64,000 bases of DNA from Rhizaria sp. SCN 62-66. Lineage: Eukaryota; Rhizaria, unplaced. The stretch's first letter is position 1. Each line of letters opens with the position of its first letter. The notes beneath the pieces are model-generated. The model was not told the DNA's origin, did not search any database, and was given only the letters and a program-made list of their open reading frames with translations. The DNA lies in the NCBI GenBank assembly GCA_001724265.1, contig MEDY01000095.1, positions 1 to 64,000 of the forward strand, written 5' to 3'. Position numbers and translations under genes: made by a program. Positions 12,017 through 23,928 of the stretch are shown one piece after another.

Positions 12017-14932
12017 ATGAGTCTCTCTACGGTCTGGGTCAAACGCGCCGGGTCCGACGAGGACGAGCAGGCTGTACGTTATATCTTGTTTTTTGCGTCA
12101 CTATCCCTCACTTCGTAGCAGTCGTTGCCCCAGCAACGGCTATACGAGCGTCCATCGTCATTTTTCTCTCCTGCTCACGCATCTAAAATCACTCTGTCAT
12201 CTTCTTGGTTTATTGTTATATAGGTCACCTACGACCCTTCTGTCTGCCTTAACGTTGAGTCTCTGAAGCAGCAAATCGCTTCTCAGCTCTCCCTCTCCGA
12301 GCCCCTCCGCCTCCTCCAACTCCATCTTGTCAGCAGCAGCAACAACAACAGCGCTGGTGCTGACGCTAGCACAACAAGCAATGACGGCGCTGCTGTCGCT
12401 GCAGGCGGAGTGAAGCTGTCCCCGCGCACGCTGCTCGCGTCGCTGCCGCTGGCTGACAGCGACAACAGCGTCATCCTCGTCTCCATCCTCCCCTCCCCTG
12501 TCTCACCTGCTCCCGGCAACACCTCCGCCAACACTGCCTCGAGCAGTGCTGCGGACCGTGGCGCTGCCGCTGCCGCACACAACAGCAGCAGCGGCAGCGG
12601 CGCCCGTGTGCTGGCCTGGGACCTGCCCACATCCGCGCCCGCGCAGGCCGCCGCGGCCCACGGCCACTACACCAGTTCGAGCCCGCTCACGAGCAGCACT
12701 GGCGGCTTGATGACTGCGACCGCGACCACTGCGAACACGGCCACTGCGAGTGCGCGTGCAGACGCCGTTATTGTGCCGGCAGCTCTTGCCGCCGCTATCA
12801 ACGCACTCCCTGAGGCGAACTTCGCGGGTGCGCCTGCTCGAAGTGAGACGCCCGAAGTTGAGTCCGCGCCCGTGGGACCTAAAAACGCCAAGACTGCTCT
12901 CATGTCCGCCTTTGTTTCCGCTTACGAGTCCTCCGACAAGAGGGCTAACACTCATGCGAGCGCTGGCAGTGGCGATGCTGGCAGTGATGCTGTTAGCGAC
13001 GAGACTGCGACCGCGACCGGCGACGTTGGCAACGTCGCCGACGAAGACACGGACAACAACGCCGTGATCGACTACGATACTTCGCTGCCGTCCGCTCCCG
13101 CGCCCTTCACTCTGTCATCCACTCTTGCTGCGCTCCGCCCCCTGTCTCTCCAGTCTTCCACGCCGACTGCGACTGCGGCTGCGAGCGCGAGTGCGAATGG
13201 CCAGATGGCGACCCCGTCGCTGGCCGCGCTGGGCGGGCTCCAGGCGCTCGTGCTCGCGGTCACCTCGGTCGCCGCTGCCGCAGACCCCGCGCTGTGCCCC
13301 GAGGACGTGATGATTTTTCGGAATCGCGTGTCGGTGGAGAAGGTGCCCGTGGGCCAGTTCATCGACGTCGCCGTGTCGGCGGCATTGTTCGCCCTTTCTG
13401 CCCCCGACTCTGCCCTGGACTTCAACAACAACAACAACAACAACAACAGCAGCAACAGCAGCAATACCAGCAGCGCGGCCACTGCGAGCACTGCGTTGCC
13501 GGCCGCTTCTAAGGGTGCCGCGCCCCCATCTAAGGGGGTCATGCTCGCGGTCCGCCTCTTCACCCACATCGTCGCCCTTATCGCGGAGGCCTGTCTGCCT
13601 CCCGCCGTCGCCGCCGCCTTCGCCGCCGACCCCGTCGCCGCCGCGCCGCTGCTCGCCGCCCTTCCGGGCGCAGAAAGCGCCGCTAACAAGATCAACGCCA
13701 GCGCCAGCGCGAGCACTAGTGCGAGTGGCAGTAGCCGTGGCAGTAGCACTGCGAACGCGGTGAGCGACGTGACCGCGCTGCTGTCGTCTTCGCTGGGCAA
13801 CCTGGCCAACTGCCTGCGCACGGCGGCGCTGCACGCGCCCGCTGCGGCGCGCTACCAGGCCGTGCTGGCGCTGCAGCGCGCGCTGGGTGACGAACGTGGC
13901 GCCGCCATGACGCTCGTGAACCTCGCGGGCGCGCTGCTGGGCGCAGGCAACGGTGCCGAGGCCGCCAGGACTTACAGTCTCGCAAAGCAGACACTGCTCT
14001 CGCTCGCGCGCGCCAACGCCGACGCCGACACCGACACGGACACTCAGGCGAACGCCACCACTAGCTCGAATGCTAGTACGAGCGGCGCTGGCGATGCGGG
14101 TGTGGGTTCTCCTGTCGCGGCGGTGCTGGCGAGCAACAACGCTGCGCGCAAGGCACGCGAGCAGCGGCGCGCGCAGCGCGCGCAGGCGGCCGCAGACCGG
14201 CGCGCGGCGGCACACGCGGGCGAGGGTGTGGCGCGCGCGCTGGCCGCGACGGGCGACGTCGCCACAGCCGTGTCCGCGCAGACCGAGGCTGCGGCGCTGT
14301 GGGCTGAGGTGGCGGCCGCCGAGGCCGCCGCGGCCGCCGACGCGCAGGCCGAGGCCGAGGTCACCGGCGCCGCGGTGACCGGCGCGGCAGACGGGGCCGC
14401 GGCGGTGGCGCGCGCGGCGGCGGCGGCGGCGGCGGGCACAGCGCGCGCGCGGGCGGGCGCGGTGCTGGCGCTGGGGCAGATGCTGCTGTCACAGCGGCGG
14501 CCCGCTGAGGCCGCGCCGGCGCTGGTGACCGCGGCAGAGCTGCTGACGCAGGTCAAGGCCGCTGAGGAGAGCGGGCTCATCGCCCCCAACCCCGAGAGGG
14601 GCAGCGCTGCTGCTGCTGCGGCGGCGGGAGGCCTCAGTCCGGCCGTGAGTGTTGGCGCGGGGCAGACGGTGGGGCTGCTGGTGAAGGCGCTCAACATGGC
14701 GGCGACCGCAACGGCCATGGCCGGCGGCGCCGCCCCCCCGGTCAAGGCGGCCGCAGCAGACGCAGAACAGCAGCAGCAGCATGTGGCCGGTGCTGCGGCG
14801 GCGCTGGTGCGGGCCAAGGCGCTGTGGGAGCGCTGTCTGTTAGAAGGGGAGCGGGCGGGGCTGGACCGCGACCAGGGCGTCGCGGCCAACATCAAGGTGT
14901 GCGAGCAAAAGCTTGCTGCGATGAACAAGTGA
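12017..14932 (+). CDS. Protein with ubiquitin-like N-terminus and TPR-like C-terminus
   Basis: Exon 1 is 12017-12073, intron 12074-12223 (donor GTACGT, acceptor TATAG), exon 2 12224-14932; 921 residues, TGA stop. The joined N-terminus reads STVWVKRAGSDEDEQA then VTYDPSVCLNVESLKQQI, and after an Asn/Ser/Ala insertion LSPRTLLASLPL and NSVILVSIL. This strand-helix-strand order with a VxxLKxxI helix resembles a ubiquitin-like or PB1-type fold. The middle is low complexity (Ala, Ser, Asn). From about residue 450 there are Ala-rich helical pairs such as LGNLANCLRTAALHAPAAA, YQAVLALQRALGDERGAAM and ALVTAAELLTQV that look like degenerate TPR repeats, ending in ALWERCLLEGERAGL. The partner and process are unknown. 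The TPR reading is moderate and the ubiquitin-like reading weaker. The next gene is convergent. Confidence 0.72.
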
Positions 14933-15477
14933 GACTCTATCTGGGACTCTGGCAACTGTCCTTATTCTTAAAGTGACGTTGGGTACTTAGAATATTTTCA
15001 TGTATCAATATGGTATGTTGAGGGTCGATATCAGTGATTGTTATGTTTTTCTGTAATGTCATAAATGTTTTGAAGGATACGTGTTTGAATACATTTTGTT
15101 TGTTTCTTCTTTATCAAGCGGCACTCGAAACATGTTCAATGTTCATGAATAAACAAAGATTAGATTCATTGTATCTTTCACAAAAGCTAGTTATTTTTAG
15201 ATTAATCTCATCTTTCACAATCTGGTCGTTCATGTTGAATCAAAGTAATCGGTTGATGTATTCTTTATGCTGTTCGTCAGTCACCTAGTACCTTTGACAT
15301 GAGGAGCTAGGTTGATAAGTTAATAAGTTGGTAAGCTTGATAAATTGATAGTGATAGAAATACTCATACAAATATTTGGATAGATGATGCATTCTCAAAG
15401 TGAATCAAAGGAAACATGAACTTTGCAGCAGTCGTTATAATACGGAAACTCCTCTTAGCAACAAATACGGCATGGGT
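14933..15477. other. Convergent 3' spacer, AT-rich
   Basis: The 545 bp between the ends of two converging genes (UBL-TPR and anoctamin). No ORF with family features, no RNA gene and no repeat was recognised; it holds both 3' untranslated regions. Confidence 0.5.
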
Positions 15478-18400
15478 TTACCCCACGGTAGCAGCGTTAC
15501 GCAACAGCGGTCCTTTCTCCGCCGCCATAACGCTCGCTTTGCCCAACCTAGCCATCATCACCATGTTCGGCGCATGCTTCGTCACCATTGTCGTCGCAGC
15601 GGCAGGGGAGGCAGTGGCCGCACCGCCCCTCCGCCAGTCCCCACCCTCCGCACCGCCTTCGCCGTCACCATCGCCGTCGCCGATGACCTTGGCGCGCGCG
15701 CGCTTGAGCTCGCCCTGCTCGCGCTCCAGCTCTTTGGCGATCCACACTGGGACCGTGGGCACGGCGGCGCGCACGGCCCAACGCAGCAACAGCAGCACGT
15801 GTTCGTACACGAGTACCGCCAGCAGCTTCTCTGTCCCGCTCAGCCCGGGTAGCCATGAGTCGAGCTGCGCCGACGCCAGGCCAAGAATGAGCGCGTTGGT
15901 GGCGATGGCCATGAGCGCCGTAAAGTGCAGCACGTGCAGCCAGATGCCGAGGCCGCTCGCGCGGCGCGCCAGAGGGCGGCGCGCGGTGCGCAGATGCGTC
16001 CACGCGCCTGCCGAGCGAAAAAACAAGAACCAAGAAACGCATGCGACATTGTTAGAAACAAATCTAGAGCAGACAGAGAAACAACAAAAAAGATCATTCA
16101 GCTATGTGCGACTAATATGTAGCGTTGTTGCGTACCGAGGCGGATCGAGATGAGGTTCTGGAGCATGATCGCGATGGGGGCGAGCGGGAAGGCAACGGAA
16201 AACAGCGCCACGTAGCCGAACTGCACCATAAGCGCAGCGCTAGACTTAAAGTTGTCCTGTGCGGGGCGGCGCGCCTCGGCCCAGGCCTGGGACAGCGAGC
16301 CGCCGGCGCGGCGCAGCGCTGCGGCGGCGCGGGGTGCGGCGGCGGCAGCGGCGGCCTGAAAGTAAGAACAAGGCGAATCGTAAAGAATATGATTATTTTT
16401 GTAAGAAATGATTAAAAATCAAGATATGCAAAAGGAAAAATAAAAATAAATTCAGATAAGTTCTTTATGATTGAGCTGTCACGTACCTGTGGCAAGGGCG
16501 CGGGCACGTATGTGCTGATGTCCCCAGCCTCTTTGCTCTGAACTGCCGCCGCCACAGTCGCCGCGGCCGCCTTGCCAAGCGAGCGCCGCGCCGCCGTAAG
16601 TGCGGCGGCCCGGTGGATCTCCGCCTCGGCCGCCTTGCGCAGCGCGGCCTCGGCGCGGCACTTGGCGACGGCGGGCAGCAGGTGCGCGATGCCGAAGCTC
16701 GACACCGTGGAGCTGACCAGGAACACGGCCAGAGAGGTTGAGACGCGAGCCAGGTTCCCGTCGGTAACGATGTAGTAGTAGAGGATCAGGAAGGCGTTGA
16801 TAAAGCGCAAGGGGAACACCTTGAGCACGAACGCGCGATCGTACGCGGAAGCCTAACGAAACAGTAATGATCGAAAACAGGTACAAGAAGAGAATGTGCG
16901 TTAGAAGACTTGTTTGCTAATGAAATTATTGGAAATTGGTAAGTGTCACGTGAATTATAAAATGGAATCTCGTTGGGTGCGCATATTCACGTACCGTCTT
17001 CCAGTTCTCCCAGTTGTTGAGTGTCTTTGCAACACGCTGGTAAAACTCGTCATAGAAGGGGAAGAACAGACCCCAGAGCACTGGGGCGAACTCGATCGGG
17101 TACCTCAGCAGCGCCGCCGCGGCCTCCGCAGTACCGTCCGAGCCCGAGTCCGAGCCTGAACCGGAGCCGGGAATGGCCGGCGCGGCGCCGTTAGTTAAGC
17201 CGTCCTTGGCGAGGAAGAGCCAGAGCATGGCGCCGCAGGAGAGCGCAGTGAGGCAGAGCAGCAGCAACCCGCTGACAGCAACCTTGGCAGCGCGGCGCTG
17301 CCACGGGTAGTACCGCTCCGGCTGGTGGAGGTACGGACACAGGCGCAGCTCGCCTTCGAACTCGGGGCGGCACTGGGAAACAAAGCACAAGAGTGCACGC
17401 ACACATAGTGATCACGAATCAAACATGTGAGATATTTTGGATAACGTTGTGAGTATAAGACAAATAAACAGTATTTGATGTGAAATTGTTGAAGTTTAGT
17501 GAAATCACGTACCTTTTCGTCTTGGTTCTCGTAGCCGAGCACGCCCCAACGGTAGGCCAGCTCGACGCAGTGGCGGCGCCAGAACTCGATCAGACACGTC
17601 GTCCACAACCCGAGCGTGACGGCGTAAACGGGCACAAGCGGCGAGTCAATAAAGCCGGTGCGAAACTGGTAGACAGCCAGGCCCAGACCCAGCAGGGCTG
17701 GGAAGATGAGCCACTGTGTGTGGAGATCAAACGTAACGAAAGTAGAGAAAAAGTTAGATTGCAATGCGAATTAAGAGCAAAGAAAATCCGTTACAAGCGT
17801 TGTTACTGCCAATATTTCGTACCTTGGTGTAGAACTCAAGCCATGCAAAGTAAAAGGCCGTTTGCTCGCCAAAGTACTCGGCGATCTCGTCGAGCGGTTG
17901 CGAAAAGAATGAGCTCACGAAGTGGCCAACGGCCGCGCACCCGCCCGCGAGCGTGTTGCGCCCACCAAGCCCCAGCGCGCCGCCAGCGTCGTCGGCCTCG
18001 ACCTCGTAGCTGTAGCCGTCGCGGCGGGCAGCAGCGCCCGCCGCTGCAGTCGCAGTCGAAGTCGATGCCGCGGCAGCGGGCGCCTCGACGTCGCCCTCGC
18101 CGCAGTGGCCGTTAGCGTCCGCGCCCACTGCCGCGGCAACCGCGGCGGCGGCGGCAGGCCCCCAGGCGCCGCCCGGGTGCTGCTGCATCTGCCGCAGCAG
18201 CCGCTCCTGCCTGCGGCGGCGCGCGTCGCGCTCTTGGCGGTCGATCCGCGCCCGCGCGCGCTGGGCGACAGTGAGGTCGGTCACCACGCCGGGCCCCGCG
18301 GCGGTCCACGGCCGCAGCCAGGGCTCCAGCTGCGCCAGCCGCGCACGCATGTGCAGCGGGAAGCGCGCAACAATCGTGGCGCCCAGCGGCGTCGCCTCGA

Positions 18401-21400
18401 GTAGCCCCGCGCCGCCGGCGTCGCAGCGCGAGCGCAGAACGTGGTCGATTATCACCTGGCGCTCGCTGGAGCGGAAGACCGAGGACGCGTCGCCGGAGCC
18501 GGCGAAGTGCGAGCGCAGGGAGCGGTGAAAGGCGCAGAAGCCGCCTTGGCGCAGCCGCATGCGCAGCCCGATGCGCTCGGCCTCAGCCTCCAGCTTCGCG
18601 GGGGGCGCGTAGAGCTTCAGAAGCACTAGGCGGTAGCGGGGACGACCGCCGCACACTGATGGTGTTGTACAATAAAAGGACGTGGAAGTAATATTAGTTA
18701 AAAATCAAAAGAAGACCTCAAGTATTGATTTAATGTGTGATATTGCAATTCACGATATTTTTGTGCAACGTACGTCGCTCTTCGTAGATCTTGAGCGGCT
18801 CGCGCTTGACGAGCAGCCCCGAGGCCTCGAGCCGCTTTTGCACCAGCACCGACGACACTGCGCGGGTCCGCGCCTTAACCTGCAACACACGCACCCCTGC
18901 GCTACCGATCAGCGCGGGCATTGAAGAGGACAGCGCAGAAAGGGCAGAGCTGCGCGCGGCATGCAAGTTTGATGCGTTAGCGGCGACTTCACGTTGATTG
19001 TGACCGTGAGACGTCTCATTGTTGCCGTCAGCAACCTCGGCCTCTCGGTCGAGCTCAATACCAAGGCGTCTGCGGGCGAGCGCGTCGCCCTCCGCGGCGT
19101 ACACACTGGTCCGACCGGCGCTGCGCCTGGCGGAGCCCGATGGCGAGGCAAAGCCCGAGGCGGAGCCGCTGCTCGTAAGCGGGGGCTTCTGGGCGGAGCG
19201 GGACTGCATCGGCTGCTGCTGCGCGTCGCCGCGGCTTGCAGAGACAACTTGAACAGCTTTAAGTCCGCTGTTGCTGCTGTTGTGTTTGAGTCCCAGCGAA
19301 GGAGTGCCCGTGGCGTTGTGGTGGGGGCGGCGTCTCTGCGGCGTGCCCTCTGCGCTCCGACTGTACCCGCCCATGTTCATGTTCGCGTGGGGGCTTGCAT
19401 GGCCAGGATACCTGTTCTCGCAGTCGCTCTCGTTTCCGTCCTCGCCGTCAACGTCATCGCTCATGTTGTTGCGATTGCTGTGATTACGAGGCGAGAGAAC
19501 AAGAGGGCGCGCGGGGCGGGTAGGCAGAGCCGTGGAGTACTTGGACTGATCTAAGTATTGCTTGTTATGACTGGGCCTCGCAGGCCGCCGGGGCGACTCA
19601 AGCCCGCTCGCGTGCGTCTTGCTGGCCAGCATTGCCTTGGTAGTTTTGCTCGCAAACGCCGCCGCCTTCTCCTCGGCCTCAGCCGCCGCCGCGACCGCCG
19701 CCGCGACCGAGCCCTCGAGCTCGCAGTCGCCCGCGTCAGGGCCGCAACCGTCGTCCCCGTCCGCGGCGGCGGCCGAGTGCTCCAGCGCGGCGCTGATCGC
19801 GGCGGCGGCGCGGCACCGGCGCTCGCGGGCCTCGAGCCGGAGCTGTGCCAGCGCGATGCTTGCGTCGGTGACCGCGGCGCTAGTCACGGAGTGGGGGCCC
19901 GCGAAGCGCGAGCCGGCAAAGCGTGAGGCGCTGGCGGCGCTGGAGGTGTTGCTATCGTTGTTGTTGATGATGTTGTTGCTGGTCCATTGGCTACTGCTAT
20001 GCGGCAGTGCGTTGTGACTGTGGGCGTTGATGTGGCTTGCACTGCTGCTGTTGCAGAGAGCGTTGTTGCTAGCGGTACTGCTGCTGCTGTGGGCCAACAT
20101 TGCAGTCCTGCTGTCGCCAACACCCGCGCTAAAGCTACTGCTGTTGTTGTGCATACGCATGTCCATGTTCGCACTGTCGATGTCGGTGGTGTCGCTGGTG
20201 TCCAGGAGCGTGCTCTCATTGGCCCCCACAAGCCAGTCCTTGACCACGACCGCATAGTCGTACCGGTCGTCGTTCATAAAGTTTGACCGGCGCAGCATCG
20301 CCACGCGCCGCAGTACCTCGGCCTCGTAGCAGTCACTCTGCGCGCTGTGCGGAGCCGCCAGCTGCGCCAGCGCATCGGCCTCCGCGTCGGCTGCGGCCAC
20401 GGCGGCCGCCACGGCGGCGGAGCGCGCGGCAGACGCGGTGGCTGCGGCCGATGTTGACGCATCAACAGGAGATGCGGGGGCCGCGGCTTGACTTTGAGGT
20501 AAGACGGGGCGAATGGGACGGGGAGGAGCAGTCACATCCACACGGCCAGCAGAGCCGCTGTTGTTTGCGAGAAATGTCGAGACAACGATCACCCCGTCTT
20601 CTTCCTCACCTTCCTGAACTTGATGCTGCTGCTCATCGTCGTTGTAGTAACCACTGTCGTTAAGATATTCGGGAGTATTGTTATTGTTGAAGTTAAAGTC
20701 ATAGTCATACTCGTCATCGTTCGCATTGAGTGTGGCGTCGCGAGCAATGTCGACGCTGCTCACGGTCACGTGACCCTCATCATTGTCGTTGCTGTTGTAG
20801 TCGTAGTCGTAGACCATCTGACGACGGCCGCCATGAGCATTGTTGTTGTGGGTAGCCATGGCAATAGCGCTAGCCTCCGCTGCAGTCGCAAACGCGGCCC
20901 CGCGCTTAGCCCTCTGCTGCGGCGACTGCACCTCACCGTCACCCACCTGACTACGAGCCGCACTGCCGCCGCCGCTGAGGCTGCGGCAGTGACCGTGCGC
21001 GCCGTCGCCGTCGCCGTTGCTCCCGGCACGGCTGCGGCTGCGCGCGCTGTGCGTGGCCGCGCCGGTCAGGAAGCTGGTGTCGCCGCCCCAGGCCCCCGCA
21101 GCCTCGCTCTCCGGATAGTACTCCGCGTAATGGAGCCCACGGTCACTATAGGACGACTGCTCGCAGTCGCCGTCATCTGGTAACCTCTGATCCCCCTCCC
21201 GCTGCTGCTGCTGCTGCTGCTGGTGGTGCTGGTGCTGCTCACAGTCACTCGCGCCTTCGCCAGAGTCGCCAGCGTAGTTCTGGCCACGGCCGTAGCGGGG
21301 CACACCCTCCTGCGCACAGTCGCGGCCACCGTCGTGGTCAAAATTGCCATCGTCGTTGCCATATTGACCATAGTACCCGTGTGTCGGTCCGATGGCGGCG

Positions 21401-21585
21401 GCGGCGGCGGCGAGGTGCCCGTGTGCCGCGCCCGCGTGCACCCGCAGCGCCGCGGCGTCGATCGCGGTCGCAAGCCAGGACCGAAACACCGGCGAGTGCA
21501 CGTCGTCCTTGCCGCCGTTAGCGCCATTGCCGGTGCGGTTGATGTTGCTGTTGGTGTTGGGGGTGAAGCCGCCAGCAGCGTTGTG

Positions 21586-21680
<95 letters not shown>

Positions 21681-22303
21681 GGACTCATGACTTTGCTGTT
21701 GCAATAATCGTCGCTGACGGGGTACTTAGACCGCCGGGGGCTCAGCGGCGTCGTCACCAAGTCCCGTTTGCGCCCGCTCGACGGACTCACGATTGCAAAC
21801 CCTGCGGCACGGCTGCCTTTGCTGCTGCTGTTGCGGCTGCGGTTATTGGCTGCATCACAGTCGCTGCTGCTGCTGCTGCTACTCTCGCTCTCGCTGTTGC
21901 AGTCGTAGCCAGGGTGATTGCCGTGGATGGGCGCGGCGGATGGAAGGAACACGGTGACTGTGGGCAGAGCGGTTGGACTGCGAACGTTGTTGATATCACG
22001 ACTGTCGTAGGGGGCAGCGGCGGAGGCCACAGCCGCGGCGAGCGCTGCAGCAGCCGCGGCATCGGAGCGCGGGGCGCTGGGTGTAGCGGGCGAGCGAAGC
22101 TGTGCGGTCGTATGCGTGGGGACTCCCGTGTTTGCGACGGTGGCCGGGGAGAGCGCTAGCGGACGCAAGGGGGACGGGGTCGAGAGGGGCATGACGTTGT
22201 TGGGGCTTAGGATGTGCGCGTATGTGCGCGGGGGCCGGCGGGGCGGCGATCCAACGGGGGATCCCGGAAGACCATGTGATGTGAGTGTGGGATGCGGCTG
22301 CAT
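15478..22303 (-). CDS. Anoctamin/TMEM16 family membrane protein with very long low-complexity N-terminus
   Basis: Exons: 22303-21726, 21547-18774, 18655-17823, 17713-17513, 17372-16995, 16852-16487, 16355-16136, 16007-15478; TAA stop; 1,959 residues in this model. Family members are Ca2+-activated chloride channels or lipid scramblases, working as dimers. Evidence: RYRLVLLKLYAPP (cytosolic domain), ERQVIIDHVL, DEIAEYFGEQTAFYFAWLEFYTK running into WLIFPALLGLGLAVYQ (TM1), LIEFWRRHCVELAYRWGVLG, the cytosolic CRPEFEGELRLCPYLHQPERYYP, TM segments in exons 5-8, and MVQFGYVALFSVAFPLAP (TM7) and VLVYEHVLLLLRW (last TM). All introns except the first are clear AT-rich GT-AG introns. Exons 1 and 2 are in different frames across a (CAA)n run; the proposed 21548-21725 intron is tentative. 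The acidic Ca2+ ligands of TM7 and TM8 are missing. About 1,100 N-terminal residues are Asn-, Gln-, Ser- and Ala-rich. Confidence 0.9.
21587..21681 (+). repeat. Uninterrupted (GTT)n / (AAC)n microsatellite, about 31 units
   Basis: Ninety-five bases of perfect GTT repeat on the + strand. On the coding (-) strand it would read Gln in the frame of the upstream ORF (from the ATG at 22303) and Asn in the frame of the downstream anoctamin ORF. It is either inside an intron or a point where the assembled frame is broken. Other Gln tracts in the window mix CAA and CAG; this one is pure. Confidence 0.95.
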
Positions 22304-22641
22304 TGTGCCACGAGAGTGCGCGCGGCAAGGAACACCAATGCAACTCAGAGTGGTTTAGGGCTTGGAAGAAAAGCGGATTCTTCGAGCTACATATCGTTGT
22401 AAAAGGAATGGTTATAAAGAAATAGTGTGAATTAATCATGATAGTTTATGATAACAGTAGTATCATTCAGTTTGACAATGTATACATGGAGAGATTCAAA
22501 CTAAGCAAAGCCGCTTGATATAGCCGTTGCGCAGCTGGAATTTGACCAGCCGACTGGCTGGACGGCGACCAGCAAGAGCTGAAGACCAGAGGAAAAACGG
22601 CTGTGAAAACTGACACGGTATTTCGTGACATAGTCGTTGAT
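22304..22641. other. Divergent spacer between anoctamin and RIIa gene
   Basis: 338 bp between genes facing away from each other; AT-rich in the middle. It should contain both promoters. No clear TATA box or other known site was recognised. Confidence 0.4.
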
Positions 22642-23420
22642 ATGGAGCGTCTTTACAGCAGGTACGTCCCCGTGGCCTAATTGCATCATGTTTTTATTTG
22701 TAGTCTCTAAAGTCTTTGTCTCCCTCACTTACCCGTCCTTCTTTTTCCCTCCTGTTACCCTTCGTTGCCGGTCACTCGCTTCGCCACTTTGTTTGGCCCT
22801 GCAGTGACCAGATCGCGGTGCCCCCGGAGCTGCCCGCCATCCTCAAGGCCTTCACTAAGGAGGTCATCCGCTACAAGTACGTTCTACTCATCGCTACTCG
22901 GTTTCGTCACTCTTGTTCGCGCTCGAGTCGCTGTCTCTAACTCACACGCTTTCTTGATGATACTCATCTTTGTCCCACTATCTTTGTTCCTGCCTTGCTA
23001 CGTATAGCCCTGCGGATCTTGTCGCCTTCTCCCGCGACTACTTCACCCACCTTGCTGAGGGCCCCGACAGTACGTTTGCCCCCCTGCTTGATGAAAGCGG
23101 CTCCGCTAGAACTCGCATTGTTCTTCATATTTCAATATGTTCACTCTCCAACTATTTGGTGTATCTCGAGACAAATAGCATGTGATGACCTGATGATGGA
23201 CTATATCATTTGAGCATGATTATTTTACTCAACTCACGAGAGATCCAGTCGTTTTATCATAGCACCGCGCCTTTAATCAACTGCAATTCTCACTCCTTCG
23301 TTTCATCCTATCTTGTTCTCTTGTTCCTTGTTGCTTCTGATTTGTTGCGCAGGCCTGCGCGAGTTCCTCGACGTCTACGAGTCGCGCCAGCGTCCCAGCC
23401 CCGACTCGAACGACGGCTAA
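22642..23420 (+). CDS. Small RIIa (dimerisation/docking) domain protein, ropporin/RSP11-like
   Basis: Four small exons: 22642-22661, 22805-22876, 23008-23069 and 23353-23420; introns of 143, 131 and 283 bp all start GTACGT. The joined product is 73 residues: MERLYSSDQIAVPPELPAIL, then KAFTKEVIRYNPADLVAFSR, DYFTHLAEGPDSLREFLDVY, and a polar tail ending SNDG (TAA). The pattern I-x-V-P-x-E-L-P-x-I-L-K-x-F-T-K-x-x-I-R-x-x-P-x-D, then S-x-x-Y-F, is the RIIa fold as in ropporin and radial spoke protein 11. This domain dimerises and docks on amphipathic helices of A-kinase anchoring-type proteins, typically in the axoneme. The protein is little more than the domain; ropporin is about three times longer. 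No single exon is long enough to show as an ORF, so it depends on the splice reading, but frame and family match agree at all three joins. Confidence 0.85.
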
Positions 23421-23928
23421 GCAACGCCAGACGGGGCTCGGCAACAACACAACATGTTTCTGTTTTATGTGATACGTGTTACCAGCCTAAAATGACGGCA
23501 GAGCGAGGCAGAATTAACGTTAAATGTGTATTGTGCTATGTTGTTATTAAGGGGAGGTATTAGTAGGTAATGAATGTTAGTAAGAACCCAAACACTGCAT
23601 AGTTGATAAGAGAAACGACAACCAGTCACACATGGGCTTTAAACGGATTAAAGACGTCGACTGCGAGTCAGGAAGAGAACTTGCTCGTGTTTGTGACCGT
23701 TGCGTAAATAGTTTGAAGAAATAGTTTTTAGTAAACAACAAATAATTAGATTAATGTCTGATTAATGACAGATAAACAAAAGAAATAAAACACATCAAAA
23801 GGACAAGCCAAGTCATTTTGTTCTCCGTTGCTTGCTGTACGTTTTGTGTGGAAGCAATATCGCAGGAGCGTTAGCGCCCAGATGTAGTGTTGCTTGAAAT
23901 GCTGTGCTTAAAAGTGAACGCGACAAAC
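23421..23928. other. Convergent spacer, AT-rich
   Basis: 508 bp between the 3' ends of the RIIa gene and the giant coiled-coil gene. No ORF or RNA gene was recognised. Confidence 0.5.

Noticed and set aside
21685-21687. TGA in the Asn frame just upstream of the (AAC)n run, possibly a second reassigned codon
   Set aside because: It lies in a frame not used by the upstream ATG ORF and can be explained by the intron or frame change; TGA ends six genes cleanly, so there is no case for TGA as sense.
21066-21704. Poly-Thr reading frame through the (AAC)n repeat
   Set aside because: The third frame of the same repeat; it leads to Arg/Pro/Thr-rich shadow sequence with no link to the anoctamin exons.
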